From Chlorobiota bacterium (GTDB lineage Bacteria > Bacteroidota > Chlorobiia > Chlorobiales > Chlorobiaceae), in assembly GCA_016866305.1 (NCBI GenBank), contig VGMX01000012.1, positions 1-64,000 of the forward strand: a stretch of DNA of 64,000 bases, in the 5' to 3' direction. The notes below the pieces were generated by a model. It had not been told where the DNA came from and did not search any database. It saw only the letters and a list, made by a program, of their open reading frames with translations. Made by a program: the position numbers and the translations under genes. Positions 34,712-45,060 of the stretch are shown in pieces (within the stretch, counting starts at the first letter, position 1; the number at the start of each line of letters is the position of its first letter).

Positions 34712-35404
34712 ATGAGCGATCGGCTGTTTCACTTTCTGTTTCCGGAGGTATGCATTGTCTGCGGAAAACTGCTTATGCCTTTCGAGAACGGGTGCTGTAC
34801 CGCCTGCCGGAACAGCTTCGAGGCTTTCAGCGACTGCGTTGAGGCCGGAGCTGTCCTCATGCACTCCATCGAGTCTCATTTCAAGGGGAACTGTTTCTTC
34901 GAGAGGGCTTTCTGCCGCTATGTGTTTCACCGCCAAAGTCCCCTGCAGAAAGCGCTGCATGCCATGAAATATGAGGGCATGTACGATCTCGGAGTGCTCT
35001 TCGGCAGAGAGCTGGGCGCCTGGATAAGCGATGCCGTTCCGCCGGAGAGCATCGACTGCCTGGTGCCGGTTCCATTGCACCGGCTGAAACATATCGAGCG
35101 CTCCTTCAACCAGGCGGAGAAAATCGCACTCGGCATGGCTGAAACCTTACAGAAGCCCGTTCGCACCGACCTGCTGCTCAGAGGCCGTTTTACCGTTTCC
35201 CAGACCGGTCTTCATGTAAGGGCCAGAAGGCGGAATCTTGACGGAGCTTTTCAGACGCCGCTTCCCGATATGCCTGGTCGTATTCTGCTGGTCGATGATG
35301 TGGTGACAACCGGCGCAACCGTAGTTGCCGCCGCCGAAGCGCTGAAACGGGGCGGCGCTGCAAGCGTTTCGGTCGCGGCGCTTGCCCTTGCAGCAAAAGA
35401 ATAG
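34712..35404 (+). CDS. ComF family phosphoribosyltransferase-like protein
   Basis: N-terminal Cys motif CIVCGKLL..CCTACR; PRPP motif LLVDDVVTTGATV. Confidence 0.9.
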   Translation: MSDRLFHFLFPEVCIVCGKLLMPFENGCCTACRNSFEAFSDCVEAGAVLMHSIESHFKGNCFFERAFCRYVFHRQSPLQKALHAMKYEGMYDLGVLFGRELGAWISDAVPPESIDCLVPVPLHRLKHIERSFNQAEKIALGMAETLQKPVRTDLLLRGRFTVSQTGLHVRARRRNLDGAFQTPLPDMPGRILLVDDVVTTGATVVAAAEALKRGGAASVSVAALALAAKE

Positions 35405-35411
35405 GTCGGTT

Positions 35412-36158
35412 ATGGAACTTTTCTACGCTTTTCCTCCTCACATTGACCGGGCAGCCGGTCGCATTCGGCTCGAAGGTGACGAGTTTCACCATCTTGCCAG
35501 AGTGCTGCGCAAGAAACCGGGTGAGCGCATAGCCGTCACCGACGGCAGCGGGCTGCATGCGGATGTCTGCATTACCTCCGTAGGGAAAACCGCTCTCGAA
35601 GGCGATATCCTTACGGAGTGGATGGTCGAGCGTTCTCCCTCCTCCGTGACGGTTGCGATCTCGCTTCTTAAAGCACCGCATCGTTTCGATTTTTTTCTGG
35701 AAAAAGCCACCGAACTCGGCGTATCGGCGGTTATTCCCATGATAACGGCACGAACGGTTGCCCAGCCATCCGGAGAAAGGATCGCAAAAAAACTCTCCCG
35801 ATGGAAATCCGTCATGCTTTCCGCCGCGCGGCAGTCGGGAAGATACTATCTTCCTGATATCGGCGAGCCGCTTCCTTTCGCACGCGTGATCGGGCTTCAG
35901 GGTTACGACTGCCGCCTCCTGCCGTATGAACGTGCCGGGAGGCACGCACTCCATCCGGATTTTGCGCGAAGAAAATCGCTTTTCCTGATCGGAGGCGAAG
36001 GCGGGTTCACCTCTGAAGAGGTCCGTTGCGCAGTCGATACAGGGTTTACGGAGATATCCTTCGGGCACTCGATTCTCCGTGCGGAAACTGCAGGGATTTT
36101 CGCGGTTGCACTGGTCCGTTCACGGCTTCTTGAACTGGCTGAAAACGAGTGGCTATAA
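35412..36158 (+). CDS. rsmE: 16S rRNA (uracil1498-N3)-methyltransferase
   Basis: HHLARVLRKKPGERIAVTDGSG; IGGEGGFTSEEV; LGHSILRAETA-like motif. Confidence 0.94.
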   Translation: MELFYAFPPHIDRAAGRIRLEGDEFHHLARVLRKKPGERIAVTDGSGLHADVCITSVGKTALEGDILTEWMVERSPSSVTVAISLLKAPHRFDFFLEKATELGVSAVIPMITARTVAQPSGERIAKKLSRWKSVMLSAARQSGRYYLPDIGEPLPFARVIGLQGYDCRLLPYERAGRHALHPDFARRKSLFLIGGEGGFTSEEVRCAVDTGFTEISFGHSILRAETAGIFAVALVRSRLLELAENEWL

Positions 36159-36205
36159 CACCGGCAGGGGGCGGGCCTTTTCCGGGAACATCTAATCGGA
36201 AACGC

Positions 36206-37285
36206 ATGAATACGCAAACAACCAGCCGGGTGGTTCTGCTGCTGATACTCTTTCTGATATCGGCGCTGTTTTTTGCCATGATCCGCTATTTTCTCATGGC
36301 CATATTCCTTGCAGCAATCTTCTCGGCTCTTGCCATGCCGATCTACAGCCGGGTCGAGCGATTGTTCAGGGGGCGCAAGAATATGAGCTCGGCCGTTACC
36401 CTGCTGTTCCTTTTCATCATGGTTTTTCTTCCCATGACGGCGCTTGCCGGTATTGTCGCTTTGCAGGCCTTCAACATCAGCCGTTCAGCCGTTCCCTGGG
36501 CCCAGCAACAGCTGCAGGAGACTTCCGCCTACAATGCAATGCTGCATTCGTTTCCCTACTACAGTGAGCTGGAGCTTTACCGCGAGGAGATACTTCAGAA
36601 AGCCGCAGAACTTGCCGGAAAGGCCGGAGCGTTTCTGTTCAACAGCCTCTCTTCCTTCACCGTTACCGCCGTAAACGAGCTGTTCCTGATGTTCGTTTTT
36701 CTCTATACCATGTTCTTTTTTCTCAAGGACGGCAAGCAGCTGCTTGAGAAAATCATCTATTACATGCCCCTGGAGGAAGCCGACCAGCGCCGTCTGCTCG
36801 ACCGGTTTCTATCGGTTACCAGGGCAACCATCAAGGGAACCATGGTGGTCGGACTGATCCAGGGATCGCTGGCCGGCCTGGCCCTGCATCTTGCAGGGAT
36901 CCAGAGTGCGCTGTTCTGGGGCACCATCATGACCGTGCTTTCGATCGTGCCGGTGATCGGGCCTCCACTTGTCTGGTTTCCTGCAGCGGTTTATCTTGCT
37001 GCCACCGGCCAGTATTTCCAGGCCGCAGCAGTGTTTCTTTTCTGCAGCCTTGTGGTCAGCCAGCTCGATAACATTCTCAGGCCGATTCTCATCGGTCGCG
37101 ATACCCGGCTGCACGAGCTGCTCATTTTTTTCGGAACGCTCGGAGGCCTCGGATTATTCGGTCTCTTCGGTTTCATTGTCGGGCCCATCATCGCAGCGCT
37201 TTTCATCACCGTCTGGGAGATGTACGGCGAGGCTTTCAGTGAGTACCTTCTTCAGGTAAAGGGGAAAAAACCGGCCGGTCCGTGA
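36206..37285 (+). CDS. AI-2E family transporter (PerM-like)
   Basis: TM-rich; FLKDGKQLLEKIIYYMPL..GTMVVGLIQGSLAGLALHLAGIQSALFWGTIMTVLSIVPVIGPPLVW. Confidence 0.92.
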   Translation: MNTQTTSRVVLLLILFLISALFFAMIRYFLMAIFLAAIFSALAMPIYSRVERLFRGRKNMSSAVTLLFLFIMVFLPMTALAGIVALQAFNISRSAVPWAQQQLQETSAYNAMLHSFPYYSELELYREEILQKAAELAGKAGAFLFNSLSSFTVTAVNELFLMFVFLYTMFFFLKDGKQLLEKIIYYMPLEEADQRRLLDRFLSVTRATIKGTMVVGLIQGSLAGLALHLAGIQSALFWGTIMTVLSIVPVIGPPLVWFPAAVYLAATGQYFQAAAVFLFCSLVVSQLDNILRPILIGRDTRLHELLIFFGTLGGLGLFGLFGFIVGPIIAALFITVWEMYGEAFSEYLLQVKGKKPAGP

Positions 37286-37298
37286 ACCGGCAGCATGA

Positions 37299-37347
37299 TC
37301 CCTGAACGGGAAAAAGCGGCTTTTGGCCGCTTTTTCCCGTTCAGGGA
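37299..37347. terminator. Bidirectional terminator with long perfect hairpin
   Basis: TCCCTGAACGGGAAAAAGCGGC-TTTTG-GCCGCTTTTTCCCGTTCAGGGA, 22-bp perfect stem between convergent genes. Confidence 0.85.
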
Positions 37348-37361
37348 ATCTGAAAGGGGGG

Positions 37362-37784
37362 TCAGTTTACCCGGACAGCTTCCTCGGTGGAGAAGAAGAA
37401 TCCCGCTTCGATGGCGGCGTTTTCCGCAGAATCCGAGCCGTGAATGATGTTCTCGCCCTTGCTGTCGGCATAGAGCTTCCGGACGGTGCCCTCTTCGGCC
37501 TGTGCCGGGTCTGTTGCGCCGATGAGGGTGCGGAAATCGTCAACAGCATTCTCTTTTTCAAGAATCATCGGTACACAGGGGCCCGAGGACATGAATTCCA
37601 CGAGTTCGCCGTAAAAGGGGCGCTCGCGGTGAACGGCATAGAACTCACCGGCAGTCTCGGGGGTAAGCCTTGTTTTTTTCATGGCGACGACGCGGAAGCC
37701 GGCACGTTCGATCTGGTCGATAACTGCACCGATAAGCTGCTTTCGGACACAGTCCGGTTTGAGAATGGTAAGGGTTCTTTCCAT
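37362..37784 (-). CDS. ndk: Nucleoside diphosphate kinase
   Basis: [43 protein letters not shown] active-site motif. Confidence 0.98.
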   Translation of the reverse strand: MERTLTILKPDCVRKQLIGAVIDQIERAGFRVVAMKKTRLTPETAGEFYAVHRERPFYGELVEFMSSGPCVPMILEKENAVDDFRTLIGATDPAQAEEGTVRKLYADSKGENIIHGSDSAENAAIEAGFFFSTEEAVRVN

Positions 37785-37947
37785 GGGACAAGCTGTGGTT
37801 ATTATTAATGAAAAAAACTTGTGCGAAGATACATAAACCCTGCTTATAATTGAAATATCACCACCCGGAAACCTGGAGAGCATACCGGAGTTTATCCGGA
37901 AAGTCAGTGTATACTGTTATTCCCCCAACTGTTATCAGGAGAGCAGA

Positions 37948-40059
37948 ATGTTTGTCATGATGCAGAAATCATTGTTTTCGGCTTTCATGACCATTGTTTT
38001 CCTCGGTTTTTCCTTTCTGTTTTCAGGCTGTTCACTTCCCGGTGAAACCGGCGCAGATCCAGCCGAACTCTATCGGAAAGCCGCGCTCCTTTCCGGGAAA
38101 GGAGCGTATGCAGAGGCTCTTTTTCTCTACAACAAGGCAATTGCCGCCGATACCACGGACGGGCGGCTTCCGGAAAGGGCGGTGCTGGCGATCGACAGGA
38201 AACGGCGGCTTGAAGGACTTGTCGGAGCGTATGACGCCGCGCTGCGCACTACCGGATTTCTTGAAAAGCGTGCCGGGCGCGTGCTGCCGGATTCGCTTCG
38301 CGCAGCCATGATTGCCGACAAAGCCGCATGGCTCTCCGAACTCGGTGATTTCCGTGGAGCCAGTGCTGCTCTTGCCGCAATTTCCCGTCCTTCCGAAGAG
38401 CAACGGTTTGAACAGGCTTCCCTGATGTTGCTGGCCGGGGATATCCGGTCAGCCGAATCTCTCTATGCCCGGTATGCCCGTCAGGAAGAGGACCCTGTGG
38501 CCGCCATGAGAGGGATGGCGGGTCTTCTGCAATGCAGGGTGCTGCAATCGGAGCCCGGAGACAAAGAGGCCGATCATCTTGCCATGACGATCGCATCGCT
38601 GTCCGGCAAGGTTTTTGCGCTGGAAGGCGACCTTGCCAGAAGAGTCCAGGCCCTTCGTGAATCTGCCAGGAGTCTGCAGCTGCTTGAAAAACATCGAAGA
38701 AATGCCAGTTTCCTCTTGTTCCGGGCACTTTCGATTGCCGAGCGGGCAGGGAATCCGTTTCTTGTCCAACTGCTGCGATACGAGTCCAACGCGGTTATTG
38801 TGCAGAAACCCGTACCCTACCGAGAGACCGCCGATTTCTTCGATATGAAGGAGATGCAGTTTGCCGAGTCGGCGGCACTGCTTCGACTTGCGACCGGCAG
38901 TCCCGACCTGGGTCCGTCTGAACGCATCGATGCATTGCGCAGGGGGTTGTTACTCTATCGGAACTCTATGCCGCGATATCCCGGGGCCGAGATGTTGTCT
39001 CTTGCTGAAAGGGCACAGCGTCAGCTTGCCGGTTTTCTTGTCAGACAGAAAAGGGTTTTCGAGTTGTTCGATGCGCTGCAGCATTCCGAGATGCTCTCGC
39101 TCCGGAGGAATCTTCCCGATCGTTCCGGTTATCTCGCGCTCGGCAAGCAGCATGAAGCGCTTGAACAGGAAATTTACCGGCTGCAGCGGGAGATTTCCGG
39201 CCTCCTTCAGCGAAAGGCGAATATTTTTCTGAAAGGCAGAGGGTTTGAGATGAATCGTGCAGCGGAAACGGCATTGCAGGAAAAACGGGGAAGACTGTTC
39301 GAACTGATCGGGGAAGTGAAAAACATCAATCCCCAGGCGGCGGCGGCATTACAGATGACGCCGGTAACCCTCCAGACCCTGCAGCGGGAGCTGAAAAGCG
39401 GACAGCTTGCAGTCAAGCCTCTCGTCGCCGACTCGTTTTTCGCCGTGATGACCATCAGCAAACACGGCTTCGGTGTTTCCGGCACCCCGGTTCCTTTTGA
39501 TTCTTCCTATTCTCCCGATACGGGTTTGCGCCGTCTGAACAAAAGATTCGCCGCACACGCTGTTCAGGACGGTATCGAATCGTTCCGCCGGGAACCGGAT
39601 GCCCGGTGGTTTGCCCATGCGCTTGTCGAGTCGCTTGAACCGGTTCTTTCCGGATACGACCATCTTCTCGTTGCTGCCGATCCTGCCATTCCGGTGCATG
39701 TTCTCGGTTCCGGCTCCGTAATGGCATACGAAAAAAAAATATCAATGATCGCCTCACTCAGTGAAATAGCCTATGCATCCCTTGCCTCGGACAGGAAGAA
39801 TAACGCCGATTCCATCAGGTTTTATCCTGCCGAACGGATCGACAAGGCTCAGCTTCGCGCGCTGTTTCATCCCGGAGAACGGATTTTTCTGTTCTGGAAA
39901 CCTGCTGAAACGAAGGCGCAACGTCTCCTGCGCAATACTCTCCGGCAGGGCAAGGCCGGAGAGAATATGCCGGCCTCGGCAATTTACCGGCTGATCCGAA
40001 CGGAAACCGGGGAGGATAAAGAGACATTGCTTTTTGTAACTGCATACGGTAACCGGTAA
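37948..40059 (+). CDS. Lipoprotein with TPR-like N-terminus and degenerate CHAT-like C-terminus
   Basis: Signal peptide with lipobox (FSFLFSGC); TPR-like helices; DHLLVAADPAIPVHVLGSGSVMAYEKKISMIASLSEIAYASL resembles the N-terminal part of CHAT domains. Confidence 0.55.
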   Translation: MFVMMQKSLFSAFMTIVFLGFSFLFSGCSLPGETGADPAELYRKAALLSGKGAYAEALFLYNKAIAADTTDGRLPERAVLAIDRKRRLEGLVGAYDAALRTTGFLEKRAGRVLPDSLRAAMIADKAAWLSELGDFRGASAALAAISRPSEEQRFEQASLMLLAGDIRSAESLYARYARQEEDPVAAMRGMAGLLQCRVLQSEPGDKEADHLAMTIASLSGKVFALEGDLARRVQALRESARSLQLLEKHRRNASFLLFRALSIAERAGNPFLVQLLRYESNAVIVQKPVPYRETADFFDMKEMQFAESAALLRLATGSPDLGPSERIDALRRGLLLYRNSMPRYPGAEMLSLAERAQRQLAGFLVRQKRVFELFDALQHSEMLSLRRNLPDRSGYLALGKQHEALEQEIYRLQREISGLLQRKANIFLKGRGFEMNRAAETALQEKRGRLFELIGEVKNINPQAAAALQMTPVTLQTLQRELKSGQLAVKPLVADSFFAVMTISKHGFGVSGTPVPFDSSYSPDTGLRRLNKRFAAHAVQDGIESFRREPDARWFAHALVESLEPVLSGYDHLLVAADPAIPVHVLGSGSVMAYEKKISMIASLSEIAYASLASDRKNNADSIRFYPAERIDKAQLRALFHPGERIFLFWKPAETKAQRLLRNTLRQGKAGENMPASAIYRLIRTETGEDKETLLFVTAYGNR

Positions 40060-40233
40060 AAGAATCCTGTTTTTCTTGCGTTTACAGGTGTCCGGATACC
40101 GGTTGTTGCCGGAGAAACATCATAATTTGTGCGAATATCCGGTTCGTTGTTTTTGGCTTACTCGGAGGTATTTTCGTACATTATTCATCAGTTTGCATCC
40201 TTGTTTTTCTATCAATACAACGGCTGATCCTTC

Positions 40234-41154
40234 ATGGAAGAGAGCGGATGGAGCAATTTTTCGCTTGAACACCTCGCAACCGAGCTTCAGAATGCCCGCG
40301 TCCGGAGAAATATGTCGGTTGAGGATGTCAGCAGGCAGCTGGGTATCAACCGGGCGTACATCGAGAATATCGAGGCCGGGAACCTTACCTTCATGCCGGG
40401 CGTCTATGTATTTGCCTATATCAAGGAATATGCCGGGTTGCTCGGAGTCGGCAGCCAGGAGACCCTGGAACGGTGCAGGGAACTGCTGCTTGGCCGCAAG
40501 GAGGCTCCGCTTGCCGAAGCCGCTTCCGTGCGCGACTGGTCAAAGGATAATCCGCTCGACAGGATGCAATCCAGCCCCCCTTTTTTCCGGCGTTTCCTGA
40601 CGCCGAGGGCTCTTGTGATTTCTGCAGCGGCACTGGCAGTCCTTGTCGTGCTTTTTTTTGTGATCCGCATGTTTTTTCATGGCTCGACGGCACCCTCGCT
40701 TTCCGTTTCCGGTGCTCCGGATGCCCTGATCGATGCTGATACCGCTGCTGTGGCAGAGCGGATTGTCGGATCGGAATTTCTGCCCGTGCTTGTTTCTTCA
40801 GCCGATTCCCTTTCCAGAGACTCCTCCGCATCCGCCTCGAAAGACAAGGTTCGTTCGGCTCTTATCGCCAAGGAGATTTCCCGTCTTGCCGACTCCGGCA
40901 AAGTGGCGGCAGTTGCTCCGTCGGGAGGCAGACAGCTTGAAGTGCGCATTATCGCTGACGAGACCTGGGTAAAGGTCATTGCCGATGACAGCGCCAGGGT
41001 GTATGCCGGCGGGCAGTTCAAAAAAGGGGATGTACTCCGCTATGAGGCCAAACAGAAGTTCTGGGTCAATATCGGACGTCCGTCCTACGTTGAACTCTAT
41101 CTTGACGGCAAAAAGCTCCCCTCTTTTTCGGAAAGGACCCGGATTTTCCAGTGA
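40234..41154 (+). CDS. rodZ: RodZ-like HTH/TM protein with C-terminal DUF4115-like domain
   Basis: LATELQNARVRRNMSVEDVSRQLGINRAYIENIEAGNLTFMPGVYVFAYIKEYAGLLG; one TM; C-term ETWVKVIADDSARVYAGGQFKKGDVLRYEAKQKFWVNIGRPSYVELYLDGK. Confidence 0.85.
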   Translation: MEESGWSNFSLEHLATELQNARVRRNMSVEDVSRQLGINRAYIENIEAGNLTFMPGVYVFAYIKEYAGLLGVGSQETLERCRELLLGRKEAPLAEAASVRDWSKDNPLDRMQSSPPFFRRFLTPRALVISAAALAVLVVLFFVIRMFFHGSTAPSLSVSGAPDALIDADTAAVAERIVGSEFLPVLVSSADSLSRDSSASASKDKVRSALIAKEISRLADSGKVAAVAPSGGRQLEVRIIADETWVKVIADDSARVYAGGQFKKGDVLRYEAKQKFWVNIGRPSYVELYLDGKKLPSFSERTRIFQ

Positions 41155-41399
41155 CCGGCCATCACGGGCCCATTCCCTGTTCCGGAACTTGCCGCCGGCA
41201 GCACATTTTTTCCGCGCTGACAGCTTTTTCCGGTTTCCCTCCCCTTTCCACGCTCTCTTCCCTTGATTCCCGGACGGGTGAAACGTTTTAAAAATAAGAT
41301 AAAAAAAGTCCTGTTTTTGGGAATTAATAGGTTTGTTTGATCATTCCTTATTGCATTATTTACTGGAACATATGGGAAATCTCTTGACCGGCGGCAGGG

Positions 41400-42104
41400 A
41401 TGCAGGATTTTACAGACAGGGTGGTTTTCGTCAGCGGAGCGGCGGGAATTCTCGGGAACGCCGTGGCTGCGGCTTTTTATGAAGCGGGCGCTTCTCTTGC
41501 CCTCTGTGACCGTAACCCGGACACTCCGGGGTCCTCTTTCGACGATGCGGCCAGGGTACTCGTGATCGAGTCGGACCTGACGGACCCCGCCTCGGCCGAA
41601 GCGGCTGTAGCCAGGAGCGTTGCAACCTTCGGTCATGTCGATGTGCTTGCGGCGATTGCCGGGGGATTCGCCATGGGAAAACCCGTCCACGAGCTCCCTT
41701 ACGAAGCATGGGAGTATATGATGAGGCTCAATGCAGGTACGCTGTTCAACAGCTGCCATGCTGTCGTGCCGCATATGCGCAGGAACGGCGGGGGAAAGAT
41801 CGTGACGATCGCGGCAAGAGCCGCTCTGTCGGGCAAGCCGGGGATGGCGGCATACACCGCTTCAAAAGCCGCGGTGATCCGCCTCACGGAAAGCCTTTCC
41901 GAAGAGAACAAGCACTACGGCATCAATGTCAATTGCGTGCTGCCGAGTATCATCGACACGCCCGCTAACCGCAGGGATATGCCCGATGCCGATTTCGGCG
42001 CCTGGGTTTCGCCCCGCGCTCTGGCAGACGTAATCATGTTTCTCGCTTCGGATGCCTCCCGTGCGATGTACGGAGCATCTGTTGCCGTTTCCGGGCTGAG
42101 CTGA
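41400..42104 (+). CDS. Short-chain dehydrogenase/reductase (SDR) family protein
   Basis: [24 protein letters not shown] (YxxxK). Confidence 0.92.
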   Translation: MQDFTDRVVFVSGAAGILGNAVAAAFYEAGASLALCDRNPDTPGSSFDDAARVLVIESDLTDPASAEAAVARSVATFGHVDVLAAIAGGFAMGKPVHELPYEAWEYMMRLNAGTLFNSCHAVVPHMRRNGGGKIVTIAARAALSGKPGMAAYTASKAAVIRLTESLSEENKHYGINVNCVLPSIIDTPANRRDMPDADFGAWVSPRALADVIMFLASDASRAMYGASVAVSGLS

Positions 42105-42130
42105 ATGGTTTACAAACAACACATGATGCA

Positions 42131-43060
42131 ATGAAGATATACGATAACATCGTGCAGACCGTAGGCAGAACGCCGCTTGTACGGTTGCAGAGGATTACCG
42201 AAGGGTGCAGGGCAGACGTGCTTGTGAAGATCGAATCGTTCAATCCGCTTTCAAGCGTCAAGGACCGTATTGCGGTAGCCATGCTTGAAGATGCCGAGCG
42301 AGCGGGACGCATAGTGCCCGGCACCACGCTTATCGAGCCAACCAGCGGCAACACCGGAGTCGGACTTGCGTTTGCCTGTGCAGCGAAAGGGTACCGTCTC
42401 ATGCTTGTCATGCCCGATACCATGAGCGTGGAGCGTCGCCGGCTGATGCGGATCCTCGGAGCCGAACTGGTGCTGACGGACGGTTCGGGCGGTATGAATC
42501 TGGCCATAGCAGAGGCGGAGCGTCTTGCGGCCTCGATTCCCGGCAGCCTCATTCTGCAGCAGTTCCGGAACCCCTCGAATCCGGCTGCGCACCGTGCCAC
42601 CACGGCGGTCGAGATATGGGAGGATACTGACGGCATGGTCGATGTTTTCGTTGCCGGCGTCGGCACCGGAGGCACCATAACCGGTGTCGGGGAGGTGCTT
42701 AAAAAACACAAGCCCGAGGTGAGAGTCATTGCGGTCGAACCGGTTGATTCACCCGTTCTTTCAGGCGGCAAGCCGGGTCCGCACAAGATTCAGGGGATCG
42801 GAGCAGGATTCGTGCCGGAGATTCTTAACCGCGGCATCATCGACGAAGTGGTGCGCGTCACCCATCAGGATGCAGGCCGGACGGCCAGAAGTCTTGCCGC
42901 CAGCGAAGGCATCCTCTGCGGCATTTCGTCCGGCGCGGCGCTGCACGCCGCTCTTGGAGTGGCCAGGCGTGAAGAAATGGCGGGAAAAACCCTCGTTGTG
43001 CTTCTTCCTGACAGCGGGGAGCGCTATCTTTCTACCTGGCTTTTCGAAGAGTTGACATAG
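42131..43060 (+). CDS. cysK: Cysteine synthase A (O-acetylserine sulfhydrylase)
   Basis: [55 protein letters not shown]. Confidence 0.96.
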   Translation: MKIYDNIVQTVGRTPLVRLQRITEGCRADVLVKIESFNPLSSVKDRIAVAMLEDAERAGRIVPGTTLIEPTSGNTGVGLAFACAAKGYRLMLVMPDTMSVERRRLMRILGAELVLTDGSGGMNLAIAEAERLAASIPGSLILQQFRNPSNPAAHRATTAVEIWEDTDGMVDVFVAGVGTGGTITGVGEVLKKHKPEVRVIAVEPVDSPVLSGGKPGPHKIQGIGAGFVPEILNRGIIDEVVRVTHQDAGRTARSLAASEGILCGISSGAALHAALGVARREEMAGKTLVVLLPDSGERYLSTWLFEELT

Positions 43061-43123
43061 CCGTTGTTATATTGACGGTTTTATCATTCAGGAATCTTGA
43101 ACCTTTGACGTATCAGCACCGCC

Positions 43124-44320
43124 ATGAAGGTCTATTTTGATCATAACGCCACCACTCCGTTGCATCCGGAAGTGAAAAAAGAGATGGCCGAAGCAATGGA
43201 CATGTTCGGCAACCCTTCAAGCATGCATGCCTGGGGCCGGGAGGCACGGGCAAATGTTGAGGATGCCCGCAGCCGGGTAGCCGGTTTCATCGGCGCGCAG
43301 AACGACGAGATCGTCTTTGTCGGCAGCGGATCCGAGGCAAACAATACCGTTCTTTCCCTGTTTGTCTGCGCATCGAGCCAGTGCATTCCGGGAACCAAGA
43401 TGCGCAGCACCATCATCACCACGAAAATCGAGCATCCCTGTGTGCTTGAAACCTCCGAATGCCTTGCCCACCGGGGAGCAAGGGTGAAATATCTTGACGT
43501 TGACCAGTACGGCAAGATCGATCTCGATCAGCTCGAGAGCATGCTTGGCGACGATGTCGGCCTCGTGTCGGTCATGATGGCCAACAACGAGATCGGCACC
43601 TTCCAGGACATCGAAACCATATCGAAAATGGCCCGCAGCTGCGGAGCACTCATGCATACTGATGCCGTTCAGGCAGTAGGCAAGGTGCCTGTCGATGTGA
43701 ACCGGCTCGGAGTGGATTTTCTCACCATCTCGGGTCACAAGATCTACGGCCCGAAAGGGGTCGGCGCCCTGTATGTGAAAAAAGGAACGCCGTATTGTCC
43801 GTTCATCCGGGGCGGACATCAGGAACGGGGCCGCAGGGCAGGCACGGAAAATACGCTCGGTATTCTCGGACTCGGCAAGGCGGTGGAGATGCGTGCGCTG
43901 GAAATGGAGGCTGAAGAGGAGCGTCTTGCTTCATTGAAAGCCTTCCTGAAGAAAGGTATCGAGGAGAGGATCGACGACATCCATTTCAACGGGCACCCGA
44001 CCGATTCCCTTGCAGGAACCCTCAACGTGTCGTTCCCCGGAGCCGAAGGGGAGGCGATCCTGCTCTATCTCGATCTCGAAGGCATCGCCGTATCGACCGG
44101 TTCTGCCTGCGCATCGGGCTCTCTGGATCCGTCGCATGTGCTGCTGGCTACCGGAGTCGATGCCGAACGGGCGCACGGTTCGATCAGGATCAGTCTCGGG
44201 CGGTCAAGCACCATGCAGGAGGCCGAGTACTTGCTCGACGTCCTGCCTCGAACCATTCAACGAATCAGAAACATGTCAACGGCATACATCAAAGGAGGAG
44301 CACATGCTGCAAGCAGGTGA
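43124..44320 (+). CDS. nifS: Cysteine desulfurase NifS
   Basis: YFDHNATTPLHPEVKKEM; SGHKIYGPKG; STGSACASGS. Confidence 0.96.
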   Translation: MKVYFDHNATTPLHPEVKKEMAEAMDMFGNPSSMHAWGREARANVEDARSRVAGFIGAQNDEIVFVGSGSEANNTVLSLFVCASSQCIPGTKMRSTIITTKIEHPCVLETSECLAHRGARVKYLDVDQYGKIDLDQLESMLGDDVGLVSVMMANNEIGTFQDIETISKMARSCGALMHTDAVQAVGKVPVDVNRLGVDFLTISGHKIYGPKGVGALYVKKGTPYCPFIRGGHQERGRRAGTENTLGILGLGKAVEMRALEMEAEEERLASLKAFLKKGIEERIDDIHFNGHPTDSLAGTLNVSFPGAEGEAILLYLDLEGIAVSTGSACASGSLDPSHVLLATGVDAERAHGSIRISLGRSSTMQEAEYLLDVLPRTIQRIRNMSTAYIKGGAHAASR

Positions 44321-44915
44321 ATGGGCATACAGCGAAACACTGAAGGAACATTTCATGAGCCCGAAGAATATCATGCAGGGCGAGAGTACCGATGAGTTCG
44401 ACGGCGTGGGGATGGAAGGAAACCTGCAGTGCGGCGACCAGATGATGGTGGTCATCAAGGTTGACAAGCAGAGCGAAGTCATCACCGACTGCCAGTGGAA
44501 AACATACGGCTGCGCCAGCGCCATCGCCAGCACCTCTATTCTTTCGGAAATGGTCAAGGGCATGACGCTCGACCAGGCCTTTCATATCTCGCCCAAGGAT
44601 GTCGCCAAAGAGCTTGGCGGACTTCCCGAGAACAAGATACACTGTTCGGTGCTTGGCGACAAGGCGCTCCGGGCGGCCATCAACAACTATTTCGTGCGTA
44701 ACGGAATGGAGGACAGGGTCAAGCAGGAGCAGGCGAAGATCGTCTGCCAGTGCATGAACATTACCGACCATGACATCGAGGAAGCCGTGCTCGAGGGGGC
44801 AAGGACCTATTTCGAGCTTCAGGAGCACACCAAGCTCGGCACGGTCTGCGGGCAGTGCAAGGATGAGGCCGAATCGCTGCTCGAGAAGTTCAAACATATC
44901 CATTTCGGGGCATGA
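44304..44915 (+). CDS. nifU: NifU-type Fe-S scaffold (IscU-like + BFD-like [2Fe-2S] domain, no C-terminal Nfu domain)
   Basis: IscU-like cysteines (GNLQCGDQM, TYGCASAIASTS, KIHCSVLGDKAL) plus IVCQCMNITDHDIEEAVLEGA..GTVCGQC; overlaps nifS by 17 nt. Confidence 0.93.
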   Translation: MLQAGEWAYSETLKEHFMSPKNIMQGESTDEFDGVGMEGNLQCGDQMMVVIKVDKQSEVITDCQWKTYGCASAIASTSILSEMVKGMTLDQAFHISPKDVAKELGGLPENKIHCSVLGDKALRAAINNYFVRNGMEDRVKQEQAKIVCQCMNITDHDIEEAVLEGARTYFELQEHTKLGTVCGQCKDEAESLLEKFKHIHFGA

Positions 44916-44975
44916 CTCCTCTCCGGCATGCGGCCGCTTCCGGTCGCCGTCCGGGGGGAAGAAACAGTATGGATG

Positions 44976-45006
44976 ACGGGGTTCAGGAAACTGCGCCCCG
45001 TTTTTG
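44976..45006 (+). terminator. Rho-independent terminator after nifU
   Basis: ACGGGG-TT-CAG-GAAA-CTG-CG-CCCCGT followed by TTTT. Confidence 0.7.
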
Positions 45007-45060
45007 TTGCACGCTCTGCCGCCGGAGGCTGACTTCGGGGCGTGAGATATCAATATCGTG

